Positions 26,544 through 34,726 of a stretch of DNA of 64,000 nucleotides are shown in pieces; the stretch's first letter is position 1; each line of letters begins with the position of its first letter. This DNA is from Promethearchaeota archaeon (GTDB lineage Archaea > Asgardarchaeota > Lokiarchaeia > Sigyniarchaeales > SOKP01). The translations under genes were made by a program, and so were the position numbers. The notes below the pieces were generated by a model. It had not been told where the DNA came from, did not search any database, and worked only from the letters and a program-made list of their open reading frames with translations. The stretch lies in contig JAEOUA010000009.1 of assembly GCA_016839555.1 (NCBI GenBank), positions 1-64,000 of the forward strand, read 5' to 3'.

Positions 26544-29000
26544 TTACCATAAAATTGGTAAAGAAAAGGAAAAGATACTGCCTTTATTTCTGCCCTCTGA
26601 CACAGCCCAAATTCGTCCTTTATGAAGATTAATAATTTTTTTTGATATATATAAACCTAATCCAGTTCCTTCAATATCTAAATCCAATCCCTTTCCATAT
26701 CTTTCTATTTTGCCAAATTTCTTAAAAATTCGTTTTTTTTCAGCTTTCGTAAGTCCAATACCTGAATCTTTCACAGAGATAATATATTCTTCTTTATTTT
26801 TTTGAGAATAAATAATAATATTTCCATTTGTAGGAGTAAATTTTATAGCATTGATTAAAAGATTAGAAACTACTTCATGTATTTTTTCTTTATCATATCT
26901 AGTAATCAAATTATCATGTAAATCTAATGTAATAGATTGATTTCTAAAATTCGCTATACTTTCTAATTCAATTACACAACTTTTAATTAAGGGTACTAAA
27001 TTATCTTGTTTTATTTTTAATTTAATTAGATTTTGATCCAATTGTGCGCTTATAAGTAAGTTTTTTATTATTTTTTCAAGTCTTTTAACCCCTTTATTTA
27101 TTTCTTCAGCTATAGAAATCATTTCTAAACTCATTTGATCTTTATGAACTTCTAATAGTAGATTTGTAAAACCTTTAATAGAAATAAGAGGTGTCTTCAA
27201 TTCATGTGATGTATGAGTTAATAAATTTGATTTAAATTTATTCATCTCTTCTAATATTTTATTTTGATCTTCAAGTTTCTGTTTTACTTCCCATCTTTTT
27301 TGTTCTATTTCAATAGCAGTAGATATCAAAAATAAGACTAATTGATGATCATGAGTGATTAATGGATTTTTATCAAAAAAACCACAAATACATTCATTAT
27401 AATTATTTTGTGATTTTATTAATTTTCCATAAGCACTTTTTATATTATATTTTTTTATAAATGGGTCTTTTTTTGCATATTCTAACTTATCAATATCAAG
27501 AAAAGTTTGAGGAAAATCATGATGTTCATAAAAAAATTTAGATACAAAAGTATTTTTCATAAAATTTTCTATAGATTCATATGTAAATGTCTTTTTTTCG
27601 TTTGTAATTATTTTAAAAGTATTATTACTCTCATTTTTATAAACAAAAATCGCTAAATTACAATCCAATAATTTGACACATGTATTTAGTAATGATTGAA
27701 TGTTGGTTTGATTATCTATTGTAAAATTCAAAAAATTAATATTTAATTCTGTAATTAATTTTTGGTACCTTTTCTTTTCGGTTATATCTATTAATGTAAT
27801 TAAATATGCAGATTCACCTTTATAATTAATAATTTTTGAATAATTATCAAGCCAAATTACTTCATTATCTTTTCTTATACCTTTGAATTGAAAATGATCT
27901 ATTGCATTTTGCTCTCCCCTCTGTTTTGCACTAGTTTTCCATTTTATATTTTTTCGATCTTCAGGATGTATTAATTTTAAAAATTCATTGGTGTCCCATT
28001 TTTTAATAGACTCTGATTTATAACCAAATAATTTTGCAAATTGTTGATTGGTGTATTTAATTAATCCATTTTGAATGATAGCTATACCCATAATAGATTG
28101 CTCAGTTATATATTTAAATTTTTTTTCAGATTCTTTTAATTCAGTTAAATCATGATAAGTCACTAAAATCCCTACTATTTTTTTCGTAGAATCATATAAT
28201 GGAATTCTATTTACATCAAAAAAGAATTCTTTATTGTTCTTATGCCATTTTATTATTTTTTGAAATTCAGAATAACCAGATTTAAGTACTTGAATCTCTT
28301 CTTCTTTAAGGATTTCCAATTTTTTTTTATTTTTGATTAAGTTTTCATCTTTTTGACCTATAACATCTTCTGGAAAATTAAATCCCAATAATTGAGCATA
28401 TTTCTTATTACAACCTAAATAAACTAGATCTTTATCTTTCCAAAAAATATATTGCGGAATATTTTCTACAACGGTTTGTAATATTCTATAAGATCTATTT
28501 AATGATTTTTCAAGATTTTCTGGATTAAATAATTTCCAGAAACGGATTTCTGGAATTTTTTTAGAAATTCTTTTAATAGCTTTCTTATTCTCTTTTATTT
28601 TTCTTTCTAAATTTTTTTGCTCTGAAATAGATTTTAATACAACAAGTAATTTTTTTTGTTTTTTATTATTATAAAAGAGTTTAGCTTTAATTTCAAACCA
28701 ATGAGGTTTTTCAGATTTATTAAAGACTATAATTTCATTTTCAACGTTATTACTAGAAGAACCCAACTTTAAAATTTTAACAGTTTTCTGGATATATTCT
28801 TGATCGATAATTTTTAAAAATGATTCTCCGATTAAATCTGTTCCTTTATAATTTAAATATTTATTATAAGCTTTATTATTTATGAACTCAAATTTAAAAT
28901 CATATTCAGGGTTTAAAATAGCTATTAATTCATCAATCTCAGTTAATATTAATTGAGAAATATAATTCATATCATAAGTTTTTATGAATTGTGAATCCAT
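26544..29000 (-). CDS. PAS/GAF hybrid sensor histidine kinase
   Basis: 818 residues, no membrane segment, so a cytoplasmic sensor. Order: PAS (about 12-130), PAS (about 165-285, with WKDKDLVYLGCNKKYAQLLG), PAS (about 290-410, YTNQQFAKLFGYKSES), a GAF-like region (about 425-580), HisKA with phospho-acceptor His599 in SHELKTPLISIKGF, and a HATPase domain with N-box VVSNLLINAIKFTP, DSGIG and GTGLGLYISKK. No receiver domain and no response-regulator gene lies nearby, which is common for archaeal kinases. Second large PAS kinase of the window (another at 43761-45662). Ligand unknown. Confidence 0.9.
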   Translation of the reverse strand: MDSQFIKTYDMNYISQLILTEIDELIAILNPEYDFKFEFINNKAYNKYLNYKGTDLIGESFLKIIDQEYIQKTVKILKLGSSSNNVENEIIVFNKSEKPHWFEIKAKLFYNNKKQKKLLVVLKSISEQKNLERKIKENKKAIKRISKKIPEIRFWKLFNPENLEKSLNRSYRILQTVVENIPQYIFWKDKDLVYLGCNKKYAQLLGFNFPEDVIGQKDENLIKNKKKLEILKEEEIQVLKSGYSEFQKIIKWHKNNKEFFFDVNRIPLYDSTKKIVGILVTYHDLTELKESEKKFKYITEQSIMGIAIIQNGLIKYTNQQFAKLFGYKSESIKKWDTNEFLKLIHPEDRKNIKWKTSAKQRGEQNAIDHFQFKGIRKDNEVIWLDNYSKIINYKGESAYLITLIDITEKKRYQKLITELNINFLNFTIDNQTNIQSLLNTCVKLLDCNLAIFVYKNESNNTFKIITNEKKTFTYESIENFMKNTFVSKFFYEHHDFPQTFLDIDKLEYAKKDPFIKKYNIKSAYGKLIKSQNNYNECICGFFDKNPLITHDHQLVLFLISTAIEIEQKRWEVKQKLEDQNKILEEMNKFKSNLLTHTSHELKTPLISIKGFTNLLLEVHKDQMSLEMISIAEEINKGVKRLEKIIKNLLISAQLDQNLIKLKIKQDNLVPLIKSCVIELESIANFRNQSITLDLHDNLITRYDKEKIHEVVSNLLINAIKFTPTNGNIIIYSQKNKEEYIISVKDSGIGLTKAEKKRIFKKFGKIERYGKGLDLDIEGTGLGLYISKKIINLHKGRIWAVSEGRNKGSIFSFSLPILW

Positions 29001-29080
29001 AGGATAATAATCCTTTATTTATTTAATTCTATAAAATCTAAAAATTAACTAAAAAATCTGCTATACTCAAGTAAAAAAGA

Positions 29081-29130
29081 TTCTTATTTAAGTTTATAAT
29101 ATATTTTCATAATTATTAAATATTTTTAGA
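29081..29130. repeat. Upstream block A (duplicated at 30107-30155)
   Basis: A ~50-base AT-rich block, containing ttcttatttaagtttataat and an ATATTTTCATAATT core, is repeated with few changes at 30107-30155. Each copy precedes a plus-strand gene (alpha/beta hydrolase and PEBP). The sequence gtgattgaaaata, at the start codon of the first gene, is also repeated at the start of the second (30158). It may be a shared promoter. Confidence 0.6.
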
Positions 29131-29207
29131 AAAGATTTAAGAGATTTGGATTTTATATTAAATGAATATAAATCTTTGAGAACAGTTTTAATTAAAAATA
29201 CAGGTGA

Positions 29208-30038
29208 TTGAAAATACCCTTGTTTAAGAAAGATAATATTGAAATAAACTTTATAAAGAAAGGCGTAGGTGAGCCTCTTGTATTAATCCAAGGTACTAAT
29301 ACAAAATTAGAAGCGTGGCAATACCAAATTGAATTTTTTAAAGAAAAAATGATGGTTATAGCGTTTGATAATAGAGGTGCAGGAAAGAGTTCTCGACCTG
29401 ATTATCCATATACAATGGATATGTATGTGGAGGATACAAAAACCCTACTTGATCACTTAAATATTCAGAAGGGTATTCATTTGTGTGGATTTAGCTTGGG
29501 TGGTATGATTGCTCAAGAGTTTGTACTGAAATATCCTAATAAAGTAAAAACTCTGATTTTGTTAGCAACTGGCACACATATCGAACCGATTAAAATCAAT
29601 CAAACTTTTGAATTTTATAATAAATTTGATAATATGAATTTCGAGGAAAAACTTCAAGTGATTATACCCCTAATTTATACTAATGCTTTTAAGAGAAAAT
29701 TAAAGAAAGATGAAGAATTATACCAGTATCTCAAAAAAGATATGAATCCTATAGTTCATTCAGATGGTATTCCTCAATTTAAGGATTATATTAATCAATA
29801 TAAAGCAATAGTTAATTTTGATACACGCGATTCATTAGATAAAATTAAGCAACCTACATTGATTGCTATCGGATCTAAAGATGTTAATAGCTCACCAGAG
29901 GAATCTAAGGTTTTACACGAAAATATTCCTAATTCAAAATTAAAAATATTTGAAAATTTGAAGCATGGATTTGCAATAGAAGAACCAGAAAAAGTAAATA
30001 ATCTTATATGGGATTTTATTAAAGAACATCGTGGATAA
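29208..30038 (+). CDS. Alpha/beta hydrolase
   Basis: 276 residues of the alpha/beta hydrolase fold. The nucleophile elbow is CGFSLGGMIAQEF (Ser near residue 97). The oxyanion-side motif is IQGTNTKLEAWQYQ. FDNRGAGKSSRPDYPY is the strand-4 loop; the acid/His are placed in IGSKDVNSSPEESK (Asp near 226) and LKHGFAIEEPEK (His near 253). Typical members are esterases or epoxide/lactone hydrolases; the substrate is not evident. Start is TTG 29208, preceded by AGGTGA with almost no spacing. Shares its upstream block with the next gene. Confidence 0.85.
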   Translation: MKIPLFKKDNIEINFIKKGVGEPLVLIQGTNTKLEAWQYQIEFFKEKMMVIAFDNRGAGKSSRPDYPYTMDMYVEDTKTLLDHLNIQKGIHLCGFSLGGMIAQEFVLKYPNKVKTLILLATGTHIEPIKINQTFEFYNKFDNMNFEEKLQVIIPLIYTNAFKRKLKKDEELYQYLKKDMNPIVHSDGIPQFKDYINQYKAIVNFDTRDSLDKIKQPTLIAIGSKDVNSSPEESKVLHENIPNSKLKIFENLKHGFAIEEPEKVNNLIWDFIKEHRG

Positions 30039-30106
30039 TAGAGTTATACGGTTAATTGTTAGTTTAATGTTTTAAATAAATTTTACTGGATTTGGATGTG
30101 AAAAAT

Positions 30107-30155
30107 TTCTTATATAAGCTTATAATATATTTTTATAATTGATAAATAATTTTAG
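30107..30155. repeat. Upstream block B (copy of 29081-29130)
   Basis: Second copy of the AT-rich block, reading ttcttatataagcttataat then ATATTTTTATAATT. It lies immediately upstream of the PEBP gene and about 50 bases from its start. The first copy is 127 bases from its own start. Confidence 0.6.
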
Positions 30156-30157
30156 AT

Positions 30158-30598
30158 GTGATTGAAAATATGCAATTAGAATCTAATGATTTTGAACAAA
30201 ATGGGATGATCCCGCCTAAGTTTACGTGTAAAGGAGAGGATATCTCGCCCCATTTAAAATGGATGAATCCTCCAAAAAATACGAAAAGCTATGCGTTATC
30301 TTGTAATGATCCCGATGCTCCTATCGGTAATTGGATTCATTGGTATGTTTACGATATACCCGCTGATGTCAATGAAATAGCCCAAGGAGGACCTGTGCCA
30401 GGAAAAGAAGTGAAAAATGATTTTGGTAAAACAGAATACGGAGGCCCCTGTCCTCCTAGGGGAACTCATAGATATTTTTTCAGAGTCTATGCTCTGGATA
30501 TCAAACATTTGGAGGGTGTTGAGAAAGGAAATTTTATGGATAAGGTAAAAGAACACGCAATTGATTCAGCGGAATTAATGGGAAAATTTTCTAAATAA
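30158..30598 (+). CDS. YbhB/YbcL-type phosphatidylethanolamine-binding protein (PEBP/RKIP-like)
   Basis: 146 residues of the PEBP family. Signature motifs: CKGEDISPHLKWMNPPKNTK, CNDPDAPIGNWIHWYVYDI and GGPCPPRGTHRYFFRVYALD, which line the phosphate-ligand pocket. In prokaryotes these proteins are cytosolic or periplasmic and of uncertain function. Start could be GTG 30158 or the ATG at 30170 (MQLESNDFEQNG), which fits the family N-terminus better. Following AT-rich sequence is short; the aminotransferase gene converges. Confidence 0.87.
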   Translation: MIENMQLESNDFEQNGMIPPKFTCKGEDISPHLKWMNPPKNTKSYALSCNDPDAPIGNWIHWYVYDIPADVNEIAQGGPVPGKEVKNDFGKTEYGGPCPPRGTHRYFFRVYALDIKHLEGVEKGNFMDKVKEHAIDSAELMGKFSK

Positions 30599-30622
30599 AC
30601 CTTTTTTTTATTTAGCTTTTTT

Positions 30623-31831
30623 TTATTCAAGATGTCTACAGGATTTTAAAACCTTTATTGCACGTTCAATATCGTTAGAATTATTGTAATAATTTATGGC
30701 AAATCTGATTAATGTGTCTTTAGATGATTTAGGATATCTTTTTAATGTGGTAAATACATTATTTCTAGTTAAATATCGGTGTATTTTTTTTGCGTTAGGG
30801 TGTTCTAATGTTATTATTCCTGATCTATAATGAACATCTATAGGTGTGATTATATTAAAGTTGAAAGCTTGAATTTCATCTAAAAATTGAGAGGTTAAAT
30901 TGATGATTCTTTTTTGAATTTCTTTTACTCCTGCTTGTAGATTTCCATTTCCAATTTTATGTTTAACAAGGATTAATCCCCCTTTTAAGGTTAATAGAGA
31001 GGCAAAATTCGGACATCCTCCTAAAGTATCTAAAGATCGAGTTTTTTGTATAACATTTACATTTTCATTATCCATAGCAAAAGGATCATCCACAGAAAGC
31101 CAACTTGTAAAGGGTAATTGATAATTTTCAATTAATTCCTTTTTAATATAGATAATACCCACTCCATATCCACATCCAAGCCACTTTAAAGCATTGGAAA
31201 TAAGAATATCGATGTTAGATTTTTTTACATCGATCTCGAACGCTCCGAAAGCCTGTGTAGAATTTATAATATTTATTAAGTTATTATCATTGCAAAATAA
31301 ACCCAATTCATATAAATCTTGTTTAAAACCATTAAAAGATTGCACATGACTATGAACGACATATTTTGTTTTGCTTGATAAATAATTATTAAATGATTCT
31401 ACAAGATATATCCCCCCCTTATCATCTATTTTTTTACAAGGGTATCCCAGTCGTTTAAACATATGAATTGACGCAGGAAATTCAATAGAAGGATATAATA
31501 CTTCTCCTTTTTCTTCTCTGAACATGTAAGCAGCAACAGCAATTCCGGAGCTAGTATTGATTAAAAATGCTATTTCATGAGGTTTAACATTAATATATTC
31601 CGAAATTAATTTCCTTACTTCTTCTAATTCCATAAAAAACTTTTCATGGTCAATATCTCCATAATTAAACATTTTCGTAAAATAATCCATTCCCATTTCA
31701 TATGAACTTTTATTCATTAACGACGCGCCGGCATGTAAGAAATAGGTTAAATTATTTTTTTTAATAGAGGGATACTCTTCATTCCGTATTTGCTCCCAAT
31801 TAATCGACATTTTTTTTTCACTATCCTTCAA
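30623..31831 (-). CDS. Class V aminotransferase-like PLP enzyme
   Basis: 402 residues. The PLP lysine is Lys216 in NALKWLGCGYGVG. The motif before it that usually contains the Asp binding the pyridine nitrogen (x-D-x-x-Q-x-x-G) reads INSTQAFG, so that residue is Asn190 instead. TSSGIAVAAYMFR near 93-105 is the phosphate-binding region. Members are cysteine desulfurases, serine/alanine transaminases or kynureninase-like enzymes; the altered residue makes the chemistry uncertain. It converges with the PEBP gene across a 25-base gap. Start at ATG 31831 or at the Met of MSINWEQI. Confidence 0.8.
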   Translation of the reverse strand: MKDSEKKMSINWEQIRNEEYPSIKKNNLTYFLHAGASLMNKSSYEMGMDYFTKMFNYGDIDHEKFFMELEEVRKLISEYINVKPHEIAFLINTSSGIAVAAYMFREEKGEVLYPSIEFPASIHMFKRLGYPCKKIDDKGGIYLVESFNNYLSSKTKYVVHSHVQSFNGFKQDLYELGLFCNDNNLINIINSTQAFGAFEIDVKKSNIDILISNALKWLGCGYGVGIIYIKKELIENYQLPFTSWLSVDDPFAMDNENVNVIQKTRSLDTLGGCPNFASLLTLKGGLILVKHKIGNGNLQAGVKEIQKRIINLTSQFLDEIQAFNFNIITPIDVHYRSGIITLEHPNAKKIHRYLTRNNVFTTLKRYPKSSKDTLIRFAINYYNNSNDIERAIKVLKSCRHLE

Positions 31832-32506
31832 AACCGTAATACTAATTTTAATATATTGTATTTTAAAATTTTAATGAGGAATTGGTTAATTATTTGGATC
31901 TTTTTTTAATCATTATTTTTACTCCCTATTCCTTTTTATCAACAGATTCATATTATTAAAATGAACTAATAAGGTAAAAGTTACCATTAAAAAATTAAAT
32001 ATTTTCACAAACATTTCAAATTATGCTCAAACTTATATAGATCTAAATCTCTCCGATAATTGTAAAGATATGCATCTCTAATGTTGGTTTTCGTGGAAAA
32101 AAAGATGAAAGTTAAATTTGTCGCTCTTTTGCTGATCTTTTCTATCAATTCTTAAATAAGATTAAATGTTTTCTCATCAATCTGGTTAAAATTATAGTAA
32201 TATTGCTTTTTATAGCTATTGTAAACGAATCTATTAACCAAATGTTATCCCTCGCTATTATAAAATAAGAGGAATCTCCACAATTTCCACATTTTGAATT
32301 ATCAAAAATTTCTTTGAAGCCCTTTTACATTAAAAAGCTATTAATATTAATATTATAGATATAATTAAATTTATTTTAAATTCTAGGAGGATCATCTAAA
32401 AAAAATAGATTTAAATATATTGAAAATCCAAATACTATCTGTTTATTAATTTTTTAATTAATTAAATATTTATATAAAAAAATCAAATTAAAAGGGGTGA
32501 TTTTAA
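31832..32506. other. Long intergenic region, with a possible zinc-knuckle remnant
   Basis: About 675 bases. On the minus strand, 32324-32145 is a 59-codon open stretch beginning KGFKEIFDNSKCGNCGDSSY and ending TGA, with no start codon and a CxxC pair; the frame is closed by TAA just upstream. It could be the tail of a lost gene. The remainder is AT-rich and holds the promoter of the 32507 gene near its end. No RNA gene recognised. Confidence 0.35.
32467..32500 (+). promoter_or_regulatory. TATA-like box and strong Shine-Dalgarno of the 32507 gene
   Basis: AATATTTATATAAAAAAA at about 32465-32481 is an archaeal TATA-type element. GGGGTGA (32494-32500) lies six bases before the ATG at 32507 and matches the anti-Shine-Dalgarno of archaeal 16S rRNA. 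Together they fix the start. Confidence 0.6.
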
Positions 32507-33265
32507 ATGGCACTCGATCTTAGAGAATGGATTGAAAGTATCACTGCACCAAGTGGAGTGTTGATCGATCCAGTAGGTTGGATTGATGGAATTACTGGTT
32601 CTATTGTAGTTTTAACTGGTTGCATTTTAGGATTGTATTTCATTTATAAATCGAAAAAGTTGGGAGCAAATCTACTCTTAAAACTCGGACTGGTTATGAT
32701 TTTAGCTGGTCTTGCTTTTCTAGGAGTATTTCTGGATTTTCTGGTTGTTTTATTCACAGGAGTAAATATTAGTAACATATATGGGTTAGTAGGCCTTCTA
32801 AGTTATGTATGGATGGCACCTTTAATAGTCCTTGGGATAAATATTGGAGCTGAGATAATTATTCCTGAAAAGAAATGGTATATTACTTCAGTATTTATAA
32901 TCTTGATGATTATTTTTGAAATATTTATATTTATAGATCCTTTAGGTTCTTTTAATTTTGTATATCCCCCGAACCCTGGAAATGCGTTGATTGATTATAA
33001 TGCTAATTTAGCTTCTTTTGCAGGTATCATGATGATTATTTTCATTTTGTCGATAATAATCTTTCTTGGAATTGGCTTTTTAATTAAGGCTATTCAATCA
33101 ACTGGAGATCTACGAAAGAAATTTTTAATATTAACAATTGGCGTATTTATGTATACTATATTTGGTCTTCTTGAATCTATAATGGAGCCAGGTTTTCTAT
33201 TAATTCCTGTTAGAGTGGGTTATATTACCGGTCCTGTATTTATGTATGTAGGATTGAAAAGTTAA
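32507..33265 (+). CDS. Seven-helix membrane protein, unknown
   Basis: 252 residues with about seven hydrophobic helices and a short polar first segment (LREWIESITAPSGVLIDPVG). Between helices four and five is the loop DPLGSFNFVYPPNPGN. No transporter, receptor or enzyme motif is recognised. The strong Shine-Dalgarno and TATA signals suggest substantial expression. It may belong to the large set of Asgard orphan membrane proteins; that is an inference. The topology resembles the 25395-26114 protein, but clear sequence similarity is not visible. Confidence 0.7.
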   Translation: MALDLREWIESITAPSGVLIDPVGWIDGITGSIVVLTGCILGLYFIYKSKKLGANLLLKLGLVMILAGLAFLGVFLDFLVVLFTGVNISNIYGLVGLLSYVWMAPLIVLGINIGAEIIIPEKKWYITSVFIILMIIFEIFIFIDPLGSFNFVYPPNPGNALIDYNANLASFAGIMMIIFILSIIIFLGIGFLIKAIQSTGDLRKKFLILTIGVFMYTIFGLLESIMEPGFLLIPVRVGYITGPVFMYVGLKS

Positions 33266-33625
33266 TATAATGGCATTAAATAAATTTTTTCTTACTTTTT
33301 CTAATTATTAATAAATTTAGAAGTAAAAATAAATTAAAAGAATTAGTTATTGCATGTTAATTAATTGCTTAAAATCATAAATAATAATTAAACATGGCAT
33401 TTTTCTAATAATTCACGAATTTAAAAAGAATTATTATTCTATTATGAATTCCCAGGCACAATTGTACTTATTTGGATGATTATTAGGAGGGAGAATAGTT
33501 ATTCTCTAACATAGACCCTTATTATGGATTTTTTATGGTAAATTGCATTAAAATTATAAAGGGTTATTTTTACTAGTTTCTAAATAACTTATTAAATTTA
33601 AGATGTTTTAGTCGGCTTTACAGAT
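33266..33625. other. Intergenic region with a small hairpin
   Basis: About 360 bases, AT-rich. A perfect hairpin, GAGAAT-AGTT-ATTCTC, lies at 33491-33506 directly after TAGGAGG (33484-33490). It is too short to be classified. No other gene or repeat was recognised. Confidence 0.4.
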
Positions 33626-34627
33626 ATGAAGAAAGAATGGCCTTATGCGTATAGTTTAATTAATTATTATGATAAATATTTAGGAACAAGAGAATCAATC
33701 ATCGAAATTGTTGAATTAGCAAAAGAAAAAGGCTATACTTCTCCCGATCTTATCAAAATTTATGCTAATTTTAGCGATGAAACAATGATTGTGCCTAAAA
33801 AACTCTATTCGAAAGAAGACTTAGATTCAAAAAGTCCAATAAAAGAATATGAATTTGTTTCAAAAGAAAAATTAAAAGCGATTGAAAAAAAGATATATAA
33901 AATCTTGGATATCCGAGAAAGGAAATGTTGGAACTGCGGAGTAGAATTAGATTTTCAGGATTATTATAAATCTAATCCACAATTAACGAAAACACGAGCT
34001 CTAGAATTATGGGAACATAAAAATATCGAATTTTATTGCTGCTCCTGCTATAAATTTATAAAAAGCAGTATTGAGGCAGAACAAAGATATATACAATTAA
34101 AACATGCTCAAAAAGAGATATTTGAACAACTTCCTCAAGACACTAAACAAAAAATACAATTTTTAGAAAAAGAAATTGGGGGTAATATACCTGCTATATC
34201 AGAATTCATAGCTGATTCATTTCCAAAAAATGTTGGTTTTGTTCATAAAGAAGGAGAAATCATTGGCCTCTCTCTTTATTATTATGGATTGAGAACTGTC
34301 CCCGAAACCTTAAAATCTTTTCAATCCCTTGAATTTTTAGATCTAATTGGAAATAAATTAAGCGAATTGCCTGAGTGGATTGGATCCTTAAAAAATTTGA
34401 AATATTTAAATTTATTAGCAAATAGATTAGAATTTCTCCCCGAATCCATTGGGAACTTAAAAAATCTGAAATATCTAAATTTAAGCTTTAATAATATAGT
34501 AGAACTACCGCAATCGATAAGAGTATTATCCTCATTGAAAACAATCTTCCTTTGGGCAAATAGAATTAAAAATTTAACTGATTTTTTACCAGATTTTAAA
34601 GATAAGGAAATTTATGTAGTAATGTAG
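33626..34627 (+). CDS. Leucine-rich repeat protein with zinc-binding segment
   Basis: 333 residues. The N-terminal half contains a CWNCG...CCSC pair (about residues 108-146), a likely zinc site, within a helical domain. The C-terminal ~130 residues are leucine-rich repeats: about five 23-residue units such as LEFLDLIGNKLSELPEWIGS, LKYLNLLANRLEFLPESIGN and LKYLNLSFNNIVELPQSIRV. LRR surfaces bind proteins; in Asgard archaea they accompany small GTPases, but none lies next to this gene. The N-terminal half is not recognised. Confidence 0.8.
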   Translation: MKKEWPYAYSLINYYDKYLGTRESIIEIVELAKEKGYTSPDLIKIYANFSDETMIVPKKLYSKEDLDSKSPIKEYEFVSKEKLKAIEKKIYKILDIRERKCWNCGVELDFQDYYKSNPQLTKTRALELWEHKNIEFYCCSCYKFIKSSIEAEQRYIQLKHAQKEIFEQLPQDTKQKIQFLEKEIGGNIPAISEFIADSFPKNVGFVHKEGEIIGLSLYYYGLRTVPETLKSFQSLEFLDLIGNKLSELPEWIGSLKNLKYLNLLANRLEFLPESIGNLKNLKYLNLSFNNIVELPQSIRVLSSLKTIFLWANRIKNLTDFLPDFKDKEIYVVM

Positions 34628-34726
34628 CGTTTTTGAATTAGCAGACTTATTCAAATTAATAATTCAGCTAAATCATACTATATTATAGTATATTGATATA
34701 AAAAGAAAAAATAAAAAGAAATTAAA

